Below, piece by piece: positions 1 to 7,913 of a stretch of DNA of 11,014 nt. Below the pieces are notes generated by a model. It made no database searches. It had not been told where the DNA came from and worked only from the letters and a program-made list of their open reading frames with translations. Position numbers and translations under genes: made by a program. Origin of the DNA: Candidatus Bathyarchaeota archaeon (GTDB lineage: Archaea > Thermoproteota > Bathyarchaeia > TCS64); the NCBI GenBank assembly GCA_002726865.1, contig PBSW01000036.1:1-11014 (forward strand), given 5' to 3'. Numbering within the stretch: the stretch's first letter is position 1; every line of letters starts with the position of its first letter.

Positions 1-753
1 AGAAACATGAACGAAGCCTGGTGGAGCCCTGTCATTCAGATCCCGGGCGAGCTTTATGAAGGCAAACAGTCCTCTCGAATGCTCGTAGCAGAGAGGGCAA
101 AACCAGGTTCAATCCTCGTGAACAAGGGAGGTAGAAGATTTTGTAATGAAGCAGGAAATTACCACGATATAGCAAAGACATTCCATAACTTCGACCCCTA
201 CACCTATGACTTTCCGAACGTTCCTGCCTATCTGATCTTCGATGATAGATTTCGGAAGAGCTACTTCATAGGGCCACTCTTGCCCGGATCTCCGCCCCCT
301 GAATGGATAAGGGTCGGGAACACAGTCAAAGAGTTGGCGGAGCAGATCGGGATCGACTCAGTGACCTTGTCAAACACGGTTGAACGTTTCAATCAGTTTG
401 CGCGAGAGGGCAACGACCCAGACTTTCACAGGGGTGAAAGCCGCTACGATGTTGGAGACGGTGATCCCAAGGCCCAGTACCCATGCCTAGCTCCCCTGGA
501 CACGGCACCACTTCATGCTCTTACGGTCCTCCCAGGAGATATTGGGACTAAGGGAGGCCTTGCTACCAACGAGAGGGCGCAGGTTCTGGACGTTAGAGGA
601 GAAACCATCAAGGGACTCCGAGCTGCCGGGAATGTCGCCGCCAGCCCCATGGGTGGAGGTTACCCGGGCGGAGGTGGTACTCTGGGACCTGCGATTACTT
701 TTGGCTACATAGCTGGCAACAATGCGGCTCGAGATAGATCTAGAGACGAATGA
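1..753 (+). CDS. KstD-like FAD-dependent dehydrogenase, C-terminal part (5' truncated by window)
   Basis: The frame is open to the first base of the window, so the gene begins upstream; the ATG at position 7 is internal. About 250 C-terminal residues are visible, out of roughly 500-570 for the family. The visible part matches FAD-binding-2 / fumarate reductase-type flavoproteins, and most closely 3-ketosteroid Delta1-dehydrogenase (KstD)-like enzymes: an AWW-SP segment, the FN-x2-A-x-EGNDPDFHRG capping-domain motif, CLAPL, GDIGTKGGLATN, a GLRAAGN flavin motif and GGGYPGGGGTLGPAITFGY. In KstD the Tyr and second Gly of YPGxG are catalytic; both are present here (Tyr codon 661-663, Gly codon 673-675). 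The expected reaction is FAD-dependent desaturation next to a carbonyl, but this superfamily has many substrates and a steroid is not implied. It lies 345 bp upstream of the Mo hydroxylase operon on the same strand, so co-transcription is uncertain. Family confidence is high and substrate confidence low. Confidence 0.88.
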   Translation, partial: RNMNEAWWSPVIQIPGELYEGKQSSRMLVAERAKPGSILVNKGGRRFCNEAGNYHDIAKTFHNFDPYTYDFPNVPAYLIFDDRFRKSYFIGPLLPGSPPPEWIRVGNTVKELAEQIGIDSVTLSNTVERFNQFAREGNDPDFHRGESRYDVGDGDPKAQYPCLAPLDTAPLHALTVLPGDIGTKGGLATNERAQVLDVRGETIKGLRAAGNVAASPMGGGYPGGGGTLGPAITFGYIAGNNAARDRSRDE

Positions 754-1098
754 GAGTATAGGCCACGTTAGTCAAACGAACACACTTCCCAGTCACGACC
801 CCATGCGCTAGACCGACCACGACGCAAAGGTCATATCCTCTCAAGTCTTAGCTTCGACGGGATTCAGGCTGTCGGGGATCCGGTCGTTTACAGTGCTCAT
901 GACGGCTATCCTGGAGAAATACGCTTCTGAGCTCATCGTCCATGTCGATGGCATAGATCATCTTATTGATCTCCAAGACAATCATAAAGCGCGGAAGAGC
1001 AGCCTCTATAAGAGCCTCGAATAATTCAACTACACACCATCAACAATTCTCATATATGAAGCACTTCGTATACCCATAGGTCTTATCGAGAGTGTGTA
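754..1098. other. Intergenic stretch with two weak, mutually antisense small ORFs
   Basis: No recognisable gene lies here. Two short frames overlap on opposite strands. Plus strand 899-1024 encodes 41 aa beginning MTAILEKYASEL, in a frame open from 812. Minus strand 848-985 encodes 45 aa beginning MIVLEINKMIYAIDMDDEL, in a frame that continues upstream as an amphipathic-looking stretch to about 1033. Neither matches a family I know, neither has a clear ribosome binding site, and at most one can be real. The sequence CATATATG at 1051-1058 ends 40 nt before the Mo-subunit ATG and could be part of that operon's promoter, but this is a weak guess. The region may be a 5' regulatory region or a decayed small gene. 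Confidence 0.3.
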
Positions 1099-3393
1099 AT
1101 GATGATCGGTGAGAAGGTGCCCCGGATCGAGGGTGTGTCCAAGGTAAGTGGAAACCTGACATATGTTTCCGATATTGAGCTGCCTGGCATGCTATATGCC
1201 AAGGTTCTACGGAGTCCATTTCCGCATGCGCGAATAAAGTCAATCGATATTTCGAAGGCAAATAGAATTCCAGGCGTTCGCGCCATCCTGACAGGTAAAG
1301 ATACGCCAGGAATTCCCTTTGGTCTTCCAGGGTCCACTGGAGACAAGCTACCTCTCTGTATCGATCTAGTAAGGTTCGTAGGAGATGAAGTCGCTGCTGT
1401 CGCTGCAGACGATCCGGAGACCGCGCTGGACGCAGTCGAGTCAATCGACGTTGAATACGAGGAGCTCCCCGCTATCTTCGATCCCCATGACGCATTGAAA
1501 TCGAATGCCCTAAAGGTCCATCCAAAGGGGAATCTAGCTTTCTATAAGCGACTCCGGGTTGGGAGTATTGAGAAAGCTTTTCGCGAAGCTGACTTGATTC
1601 ACGAGAGAAGGTATGAAACCCAGAGGCAGGCCCATGTGGCCTTGGAGACAAGGGGAAGTATTGCTGATTGGGACTTGCAAGGAAATCTAACAGTGATCAC
1701 CACTACCCAGACCCCACATACAGCAAGAGCAGAAATCGCTAGATGTTTAGGGATTCCCGCCTCAAAGGTACGTGTGAAATATCCGCCGATGGGCGGAGCC
1801 TTTGGTAATAGACTCGTCATAAATATGATTGACCCAATAGCTGCTCTGCTCGCAAGGAAGGCTGGCCGCCCCGTTCGCTTGGTTAATACCAGAGAAGAGG
1901 AGTTCATTGCTGCGCGAGCTAGATATCCGTTCACTATCATGCTGAAATCTGCCTTTCGAAAGAACGGCAGGTTCATAGGATGCCATGCTCAAATCATTGG
2001 AGACAACGGCGCCTATAACGACAAAGGGCCTGGCATAGTTGGTCATGGATATCGTATCTTGGGAGTTCTCTACAACATTCCTCACATACTCTATGAGACC
2101 AGTCTTGTCTACACTAATAATCCACCAGGAACATCTTTCAGAGGCTTCGGAATGCCCCAGAGCAGCTTCGCAATCGAGTCTCAGCTCGACGAAGTTTCGG
2201 AAATGTTGAAACTGGATCCAGCCAAACTACGTCTGAGAAATGTGTCCCATGCGAACATGAAGACGGATGCAGGAGCTCAGATCTATAGTAACGAAATTGA
2301 AGAATGCATCAGAACAGCCACCACTCAGATCAAGTGGAGTGAAAAACATGGTAAGCGAAGGCAAGAGAATGGCTGGTTAAGAGGAATCGGCCTTGCTTGC
2401 ACTCTCAACACTGGCGGAGGAAATAGGAAGTACGGGTATAATTCGGCTGACGCGTTCATAAAGATCTCCGAGGATGGAGTAGTAACTCTGATTACTCCAG
2501 CAGTCGATCTAGGAACAGGGGCGGAGACAGTGATGGCCCAAATTGTTTCTACTGTTTTGGGCGTCTCCATCGAGGATGTCAGAGTAGTCGGGCGCGACAC
2601 AGAAATAACACCTTACGACTTGGGAGCTCTGGCAGATAGAACGACTTTTGTGCATGGGAATGCGACTAAATCTGCCGCGGAAGACGCGCGATCGGAGTTG
2701 CTTGAAGCAGCATCACATATGCTCGATAAGCCGGAGAAGGATCTCAGGCTTGCAAATGGAGACGTTTATGTCAAAGGCAATAGTAAGAAAAAGCGAGCCA
2801 AAATTGCAGATGTGGCCCTTTATTCTGTCACCCGTCTAGGAAAAGCCGTTACTGGAAAAGGCAGGTATCTTGACGAGCTAGCACCAAAGGTCGCATCTGG
2901 AGAGCAAGGTGGTTTCGAGTTTGAAGGAGGTGGGTTGGACTGTCCTACTTGGTCTTTTGCTTGCCATATAGCAGAAGTTCAGCTTGATCCCTTGACAGGT
3001 AAAGTGAGAGTGCAAAATTATGTTGCAGCTATTGATGGAGGTACTATCATAAACCCGATTGGAGCATTGGGAAACGCTTTCGGTGGAATCTCGCAGGGCC
3101 TTGGGTTGGCACTGATGGAGAACTTGAGATTAGAAGATGGCACTGTAATCAATCCAAATCTAGGAGATTACAAGATTCCGAGTTTCCGTGATATCCCCAC
3201 TATTGGACTCAAGTTTGTTAATTCAGTAGATCCTTTAGGACCATTTGGCGCCAAGGGTATCGGCGATGGAGTCCCCTCAGGAGTCCCTGGTGCCATTGCA
3301 AATGCAATCTATGATGCAGCGAAGGTTCGAATCAAATGCTTGCCGATTACCCCACAAGACCTGCTAGCTGCAATGAGGAAGAAGCATACATGA
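1099..3393 (+). CDS. Xanthine oxidase-family hydroxylase, molybdopterin (large) subunit
   Basis: This 764-aa protein is the Mo-cofactor catalytic subunit of a three-subunit molybdenum hydroxylase, which oxidises a carbon (often in an N-heterocycle or aldehyde) with water as oxygen source. Residues about 14-125 form the a/b hammerhead domain (SKVSGNLTYVSDIELPGMLYA; VRFVGDEVAAVAADDPETA). The Mo-binding regions follow, with TTTQTPH near 201-207, MGGAFGNR at 231-238 (family norm GGGFG), SFRGFGMPQ at 346-354 (the XDH-type FRGFG loop carrying the conserved Arg), GGISQGLGLAL near 662-672 and GAKGIGDG at 717-724. It lacks the AYRCSFR loop of form I CO dehydrogenase. The family's catalytic Glu in GxKGxGE is Asp723 here (codon 3265-3267). 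The ATG at 1099 is followed directly by a second ATG, with no good Shine-Dalgarno. The stop overlaps the next start as ATGA. It is cytoplasmic with no signal peptide. Substrate unknown; nicotinate- or xanthine-dehydrogenase-like types are possible. Confidence 0.93.
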   Translation: MMIGEKVPRIEGVSKVSGNLTYVSDIELPGMLYAKVLRSPFPHARIKSIDISKANRIPGVRAILTGKDTPGIPFGLPGSTGDKLPLCIDLVRFVGDEVAAVAADDPETALDAVESIDVEYEELPAIFDPHDALKSNALKVHPKGNLAFYKRLRVGSIEKAFREADLIHERRYETQRQAHVALETRGSIADWDLQGNLTVITTTQTPHTARAEIARCLGIPASKVRVKYPPMGGAFGNRLVINMIDPIAALLARKAGRPVRLVNTREEEFIAARARYPFTIMLKSAFRKNGRFIGCHAQIIGDNGAYNDKGPGIVGHGYRILGVLYNIPHILYETSLVYTNNPPGTSFRGFGMPQSSFAIESQLDEVSEMLKLDPAKLRLRNVSHANMKTDAGAQIYSNEIEECIRTATTQIKWSEKHGKRRQENGWLRGIGLACTLNTGGGNRKYGYNSADAFIKISEDGVVTLITPAVDLGTGAETVMAQIVSTVLGVSIEDVRVVGRDTEITPYDLGALADRTTFVHGNATKSAAEDARSELLEAASHMLDKPEKDLRLANGDVYVKGNSKKKRAKIADVALYSVTRLGKAVTGKGRYLDELAPKVASGEQGGFEFEGGGLDCPTWSFACHIAEVQLDPLTGKVRVQNYVAAIDGGTIINPIGALGNAFGGISQGLGLALMENLRLEDGTVINPNLGDYKIPSFRDIPTIGLKFVNSVDPLGPFGAKGIGDGVPSGVPGAIANAIYDAAKVRIKCLPITPQDLLAAMRKKHT

Positions 3394-4268
3394 AGCCCTT
3401 CAACGTCTTCACTCCTAGATCAGTTTCTGACGCTTCTCTCTTCTTGGAGAAGAACCAGAAGGATGCAAGGCCTATCGCTGGAGGTACCGCTACAGTGATC
3501 ATGATGAAAGAACGAATCCTCGCACCAAACTACCTAATTGATCTGAAGAAACTCAAACATCTGTCCTACATCAAGTTCAACAAAGTGAAAGGATTATGCA
3601 TCGGTAGCCTAACCACCCATCGGAGCATTGAAACAAGCCGTGCTGTTGCTGAGAATTATCCAGCTCTAAGAGAGGCCTTTGCAAGCATAGGTAATGTCAG
3701 GATAAGAAACGCTGGAACGATTGGAGGTAGTTTAGCCTATGCTGAGCCGCAGTGCAATCCTCCCACAATCCTAGCAGCTTTAGGTGCAGAGGTTGTACTT
3801 GCTGGAGTTAAGGGTATTCGGAGAGTAGATGCCCACAAATTCATCACTGGAATATTCGAAACAAAACTCAAACCAAACGAATTGATCACCGAAGTAAGAA
3901 TTCCGCGTATGCCTTCAGGTAGCAGCTGCAAGTTTCTCAAGTTCACTACCAGATCTGAGGAGGATAAACCATCCGCGACCATCGCCTGCTATCTACAGAT
4001 CGATGCCAAACATGTGTGTAGTGCTGCACGACTAGTAGTCGGTGCTGTTGGCCCAAGGATCTACCGGTGTAAAAAATCAGAATCAATATTGATAGGAAAA
4101 CGGCTCACCAATCGTCTGCTTGCCGATGCATCAGAGGTATGCACCGACAAGATCGAGGCACTAGATGATATTTACGGATCTCCGTGGTACAAATTGGAAA
4201 TCTCAAAGGTACTGATGGGAAGAGGATTGCATGCTGCCTGGAATGAAATCAAGGAGTCGCAATCGTAA
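3390..4268 (+). CDS. Molybdenum hydroxylase FAD-binding (medium) subunit
   Basis: This 292-aa protein is the CoxM/XdhB-type flavoprotein subunit that takes electrons from the [2Fe-2S] subunit and passes them to the acceptor. It begins MKPFNVFTPRSV, typical of the family. The two FAD pyrophosphate-binding motifs are at residues 30-34 (AGGTA) and 110-116 (TIGGSLA, followed by YAEPQCNPP, the usual HADPxxDxP region). The C-terminal CO-dehydrogenase flavoprotein domain covers roughly 185-285. Length is normal. The ATG at 3390 overlaps the TGA of the Mo subunit (ATGA), which implies translational coupling. A longer in-frame start at 3336 lies inside the preceding gene and adds residues unlike the family, so I reject it. 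One nucleotide separates its stop from the next ATG. I see no 4Fe-4S insertion of the 4-hydroxybenzoyl-CoA reductase type, which argues against that enzyme. Confidence 0.93.
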   Translation: MKPFNVFTPRSVSDASLFLEKNQKDARPIAGGTATVIMMKERILAPNYLIDLKKLKHLSYIKFNKVKGLCIGSLTTHRSIETSRAVAENYPALREAFASIGNVRIRNAGTIGGSLAYAEPQCNPPTILAALGAEVVLAGVKGIRRVDAHKFITGIFETKLKPNELITEVRIPRMPSGSSCKFLKFTTRSEEDKPSATIACYLQIDAKHVCSAARLVVGAVGPRIYRCKKSESILIGKRLTNRLLADASEVCTDKIEALDDIYGSPWYKLEISKVLMGRGLHAAWNEIKESQS

Positions 4269-4269
4269 C

Positions 4270-4791
4270 ATGGTCGTTCAACATCCAAGAGAAGTAGAAA
4301 TTAGCCTCAATGGGATTAGAAGAAGAGTAGCCGTCAAGTCTAACTGGACATTACTTCGACTCATCCGAAACAGCTTGGGATGCAAGAGCGTAAAGGAAGT
4401 TTGTGGGATTGGTGAGTGTGGTGCTTGTACTGTAATCAAGGACGGCAGAGCAGTGAGTAGCTGTATAGAGCTCGCCATACTGTGTCAAGACTCTACTATC
4501 TTGACAGCAGAGGGTTTGACTGATGGAGAGAATCTGCACCCACTTCAAGATTCATTCGTGAAAGAAGGAGGTTTTCAGTGCGGTTTCTGTACACCGGGAA
4601 TGATCCTCATGGCTAAAGCGTTGTTAGACGAAACCCCGAACCCAACACTAGATGAGATTAAGGAATACATGTCTGGGAATCTATGTAGATGTACGGGATA
4701 CTGGCAGATAATTGAGTCCATACAGAATGCTGTCCACCAGAAGAATAGCAAACGTATTCATTACCATCACCAACGGAACTCCAAGACTTAA
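4270..4791 (+). CDS. Molybdenum hydroxylase [2Fe-2S] (small) subunit
   Basis: This 173-aa protein is the CoxS/XdhC-type iron-sulfur subunit that wires the Mo site to FAD. Numbered from the ATG at 4270, the plant-type ferredoxin cluster has Cys45, Cys50, Cys53 and Cys65 (CGIGECGACTV and a later Cys). The four-helix domain cluster has Cys104, Cys107, Cys139 and Cys141 (QCGFCTPGM, then NLCRCTGYW). All eight ligands are present, so the enzyme should have an intact electron chain. The start is one nucleotide after the FAD subunit stop; AAGGAG at 4251-4256 lies 13 nt upstream, rather far for a strong Shine-Dalgarno. A longer frame from 4231 would overlap the previous gene and is less likely. The last 25 or so residues are basic, His/Asn-rich and beyond the usual family end. 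It is the last gene of the operon and faces the convergent CoxG-like gene 12 nt away. Confidence 0.95.
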   Translation: MVVQHPREVEISLNGIRRRVAVKSNWTLLRLIRNSLGCKSVKEVCGIGECGACTVIKDGRAVSSCIELAILCQDSTILTAEGLTDGENLHPLQDSFVKEGGFQCGFCTPGMILMAKALLDETPNPTLDEIKEYMSGNLCRCTGYWQIIESIQNAVHQKNSKRIHYHHQRNSKT

Positions 4792-4803
4792 TGCTCGCAT
4801 CCA

Positions 4804-5256
4804 TCACAACTGTTCAATAGCTCGAGACAGGTTCTTAACCACCGCTGCAGTCAGCTCCCTAGCCTTCCACTCCACTACTCTCCGCCCCAGACTGGCTAAC
4901 TTTCCCGTCATGGTAATATCTGCATGAATCTTCAAAGTCGTAGTCGATGAATCATCTTCTTGGAGTTTCAGTTCAAGTATTTCGTGAAATGAACCCAGTT
5001 TTGATGCTTCTTCGCCCCGGATATCCAGGGTCGTCGAATATTGGACGTCGTTTGTTGTTTGCTTTATCGAAATATTGTTGAAGGAAGAGTTCAGGAATCC
5101 GACTTTGATCTTGGCATCAGCGAGATATTGATCTCGTCCACTCGCTCGAATCCTCGTCAATCCAGGGATCAACACTCTGAATGTAAGAGGGTCATTCAAC
5201 ATCGACCATATTTTCCTTGTTGGAGCTTTTATTCGAACTTCATCGTCTATAATCAG
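4804..5256 (-). CDS. CoxG-like SRPBCC protein with unusual start (possible frameshift)
   Basis: The product resembles CoxG (CO dehydrogenase subunit G family, SRPBCC/START-like fold, usually about 150 aa), an accessory protein linked to maturation, membrane association or electron transfer of Mo hydroxylases. Visible hallmarks, from the N-terminus, are VRIKAPTRKIWSMLNDP, the IPGL turn, a YLADAKIKVGF strand, repeated beta strands, and ADITMTGKLASLGRRV before the long C-terminal helix. The first ATG in frame is at 5202, but starting there removes the first beta strand and helix. The full-length frame is open up to 5286 without any ATG, GTG or TTG; I give the CTG at 5256, which yields 150 aa. 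An ATG at 5243 in another frame encodes MKFE then a stop; MKFE is a typical CoxG N-terminus, and one extra base there would join it to KAPTRKIW. An AAAGGAGA element at 5281-5288 lies too far upstream of the CTG. It may be co-transcribed with the upstream Mo enzyme gene 98 nt away. Confidence 0.75.
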   Translation of the reverse strand: MIIDDEVRIKAPTRKIWSMLNDPLTFRVLIPGLTRIRASGRDQYLADAKIKVGFLNSSFNNISIKQTTNDVQYSTTLDIRGEEASKLGSFHEILELKLQEDDSSTTTLKIHADITMTGKLASLGRRVVEWKARELTAAVVKNLSRAIEQL

Positions 5257-5354
5257 AGTCCAAACCCGAGACTGTAGCTCTCTCCTTTACAATTAACAAT
5301 TTCGCGTGAACAGATGGAGATGTTGTCTATCAGAGGAATTCTTCACATTCGGTA

Positions 5355-7829
5355 CTATTTTCCAAGGTGGGCCGGATTGTGTGCTATTGGAGCTGGGGCT
5401 TTTTGAGATTCTATTGATTTAACTCTGCAGAGGTATGAACGCGCTGGAACCGAACCTGTTATTGGATCGATGTCATCGTTAGGGATAATCGAGTTGAAAT
5501 TAGCGCCTTCTGGACTGAATGGGTCGTAACCAGGCAGTCCTAGTTCCTTGCATTCCTGCCACCAGCCAGTCTGGGTAGAAACAACCCCAGGCATAATATC
5601 TGGTGTCAGCTTGGCCTTTACGGTTATCCCTGCTTTTGGGGTCTCAAGGCAAACCCATTCTCCCTGCTTTATTCCATACTCAAGAGCAGTATCTGGATGA
5701 ATTTCTACGTACGGTTCTGGAGCTTGCTTTCGAAGAACAGGAATGCTACGGTAGGCACCGTGGTTGTAAGGTAAAATCTTGTTATTGGTCAAAACGAGCG
5801 GGAAGGACTTCGCTAGATCAGGCTTGCTAACAGGACTCATGGCTGGCTCTCTATATCTTGGGAAGGCTTCATGGCCATTCTTGGCAAGTGCGATCGAGTA
5901 GATCTCTATCTTCTTGCTTGGTGTGTCGAACCCTTTGCTCATACCTGTCCTGGGATCCTTTTCTGCAAAGCTACGATACTTCTTTTCTAGTGGAATGGAT
6001 ATTCCCATATCACTCTCGACGAGCTTTTCTATACTTAGGCCAAGTGGAGCCAACTGATGATCATAACCGGCAATAAAGTCGCCATTCCAGAATTTATCCC
6101 CAAAGCCCAGTCGCTTCGCCAGATCGAACAATATTTCGATATCTGGTCTGGACTCATGAAGAGGTTTTATCACTGGACGTCTTAATTGAATGTGTGCAAA
6201 ATCTGCCTTTTGCCAGTCCCCTAGACCCCACCCCTCCCAAATAGTGGAAGCAGGCAAAATGATATCTGCATGCAGATGTGTGGGGTTGACGAATAGGTCA
6301 ATCGCTAGAAAGAACTCGAGATTCTTTAGCGCTTCTCTACCACGAAGTGTGTCTCCGTTTGACATGATTAGACTGCCACCTATTGACACGAAGCCTCTTA
6401 ATGGGTAAGGCTTCCCGGTCAAGATAGCCTCATAGATTTCATATGCCTGTGCATTACCTGGAGCAGAAGCGGGGCCGAGGGGCCGTTTTCCATACCCGAG
6501 GCGTTTTTGTACGACTTCGCGTGAAAGGTCTGACCTCAGATCTATTTTCTGGAAATCCAAAGGCGCCTGGATAAAGTTGCCACCCGGGGTGTCGAAATTT
6601 CCGGTAAGTGCATAGACCAGGCAAACAGCACGATTTGTTATCATTGCGTTAGTGTGCTGTTCCAGCCCATTGTAAGTAAAATAGCAAGCTGGCTTTATGG
6701 TCGAAAAGAGTCTAGCAGCATTACGAACCTTGTCTGCAGGGGCCCACGTTGTCTTTTCCATCTTCTCGGGAACATAGTCTTGCGATATCTCTGTTAGAAT
6801 TTGGAAGGCCGTAGCACATGATATCTCGCCCGACTGCGATGATATCCGGTACTCTCCACTAATAGCAGGATTGGTATCTGAGAGAGTGTAGCTCTGAGAA
6901 TTGGGGTTGTAGATAGAAGGAGAGTTGCTATGGTCATCCCATACCACGTACTGGTTGTCGCTTCCGCCCTCGACTATGTCCTTCTCCAACAGAAGATTCC
7001 CATTGTCCCGTCTCACCAAGAATGGCCCATTAGTCCAGTCGCGAATGAAGTCCGCGTCATAGAGCTTTTCCTCGATCATCACCTGGATCATACTAAGAGC
7101 AAGAGCTGCGTCTGTGCCAGGTCTCACAGGTACCCAGACATCTGCCTTTGCTGCAAGTGGAGTCCTACGGGGATCGATGACGATAAGCTTGGCTCCCTTC
7201 GATCGTGCCTCTGTGACGTATTTCGCATAGTTAACGTTCGTTGCTGCGGGGTTCACCCCCCACAATAGAACGCAAGAAGTGTGACTGAAGTCTGGAGTAG
7301 GAGAAGCTGGATATTGTCCAGCGCTGCGGTGTAAGATACCCCATGTGTACTTTGAACCGGAGTCCTTATGCCAGTTGCAGATGTGAGTTGTGCTAGCAGT
7401 ATTTGGAGTGCCAAAAGAGGAACTCAAACGATAGACCCAGTCGTCATAATCACGGGAGGCACTTCCCGCGCGAGATGGACGATAGAAGAAGACTGCTTCC
7501 GATCCATGATTCTTTTTTATATCCAACAATTTTTGGGCTGCAGTATCGAGTGCTTCCTCCCAACTAATTCGAACCCATCCGGGATCTGGATCCCCTTTTG
7601 GACGAGTACGTTTCATCGGATATTTGATTCGATCCTTTGCATAAACAAGCTCAGGAGCCGCAAGCGTTCCCTTACTGCACGCGGAAGAGTTGGTCGGATG
7701 ATTCAGATCTGCCTCAATCTTAACCAAGACGCCGTTCTTCACATGAGCTATTGTCGGACAACGCGCATAACAAAGGATACAGTAGGTATGAAAAATACCG
7801 TCGCTTGGAGATGGTACTCGATTGGACAT
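5355..7829 (-). CDS. DMSO reductase-family molybdopterin oxidoreductase, catalytic subunit
   Basis: This 824-aa protein is a Mo/W-bis-molybdopterin guanine dinucleotide enzyme. The N-terminal [4Fe-4S] motif is C-x2-C-x3-C (Cys17, Cys20, Cys24) plus Cys51 in SSACSKG. Cys151 in THICNWHKDSG aligns with the Cys/SeCys metal ligand of formate dehydrogenase and NapA types. VIDPRRT is at 217-223, GNFDTPGGN near 410-418, ADIILPASTIWE near 521-532, and the C-terminal MGD-binding barrel (KAKLTPDIMPGVVSTQTGWW) near 738-757. An insertion at about 265-335 and an ending of DPITGSVPARSYLCRV resemble the acetylene hydratase/transhydroxylase-like group. However, the residue after the second cluster Cys is Tyr21, not the catalytic Asp of acetylene hydratase. 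There is no Tat signal, so it should act in the cytoplasm, and no iron-sulfur or membrane subunit is adjacent. I prefer the ATG at 7829 to a GTG at 7844 because of the TATA-like box. Substrate unknown. Confidence 0.92.
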   Translation of the reverse strand: MSNRVPSPSDGIFHTYCILCYARCPTIAHVKNGVLVKIEADLNHPTNSSACSKGTLAAPELVYAKDRIKYPMKRTRPKGDPDPGWVRISWEEALDTAAQKLLDIKKNHGSEAVFFYRPSRAGSASRDYDDWVYRLSSSFGTPNTASTTHICNWHKDSGSKYTWGILHRSAGQYPASPTPDFSHTSCVLLWGVNPAATNVNYAKYVTEARSKGAKLIVIDPRRTPLAAKADVWVPVRPGTDAALALSMIQVMIEEKLYDADFIRDWTNGPFLVRRDNGNLLLEKDIVEGGSDNQYVVWDDHSNSPSIYNPNSQSYTLSDTNPAISGEYRISSQSGEISCATAFQILTEISQDYVPEKMEKTTWAPADKVRNAARLFSTIKPACYFTYNGLEQHTNAMITNRAVCLVYALTGNFDTPGGNFIQAPLDFQKIDLRSDLSREVVQKRLGYGKRPLGPASAPGNAQAYEIYEAILTGKPYPLRGFVSIGGSLIMSNGDTLRGREALKNLEFFLAIDLFVNPTHLHADIILPASTIWEGWGLGDWQKADFAHIQLRRPVIKPLHESRPDIEILFDLAKRLGFGDKFWNGDFIAGYDHQLAPLGLSIEKLVESDMGISIPLEKKYRSFAEKDPRTGMSKGFDTPSKKIEIYSIALAKNGHEAFPRYREPAMSPVSKPDLAKSFPLVLTNNKILPYNHGAYRSIPVLRKQAPEPYVEIHPDTALEYGIKQGEWVCLETPKAGITVKAKLTPDIMPGVVSTQTGWWQECKELGLPGYDPFSPEGANFNSIIPNDDIDPITGSVPARSYLCRVKSIESQKAPAPIAHNPAHLGK

Positions 7830-7855
7830 ATAATGTAAATTCACTTGAATAGATC

Positions 7856-7863
7856 TTATTTAA
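7856..7863 (-). promoter_or_regulatory. TATA-like box upstream of the DMSO reductase-family gene
   Basis: On the minus strand this reads TTAAATAA and ends 26 nt before the ATG at 7829. In archaea a TATA box sits about 25-30 nt before the transcription start, which would place the start within a few nucleotides of the ATG and give a nearly leaderless mRNA. It also argues against the GTG at 7844, only 11 nt away. It sits in an AT-rich gap where such strings occur by chance, so the call is tentative. Confidence 0.4.
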
Positions 7864-7913
7864 CTGTTCGAGAAGCTTGAACAAAACGCGTCATATGTTC
7901 TACAATATCGAAA

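Noticed and set aside
1040..1444. Minus-strand frame of 134 codons over the start of the Mo subunit
   Set aside because: It is antisense to a clearly conserved coding region and its product looks like no family; a shadow frame.
1099..4791. Aerobic CO dehydrogenase (coxLMS)
   Set aside because: The large subunit has the XDH-type SFRGFGMPQ loop, not AYRCSFR, and its catalytic Glu is Asp. Gene order is L-M-S rather than the classical M-S-L.
5355..7829. Acetylene hydratase
   Set aside because: Overall layout is similar, but the Asp expected after the second cluster Cys is Tyr21, so I name only the family.
7830..7844. GTG start five codons upstream for the DMSO reductase-family gene
   Set aside because: The TATA-like box at 7856-7863 would be only 11 nt upstream, and MSNRVPSP from the ATG at 7829 fits better.
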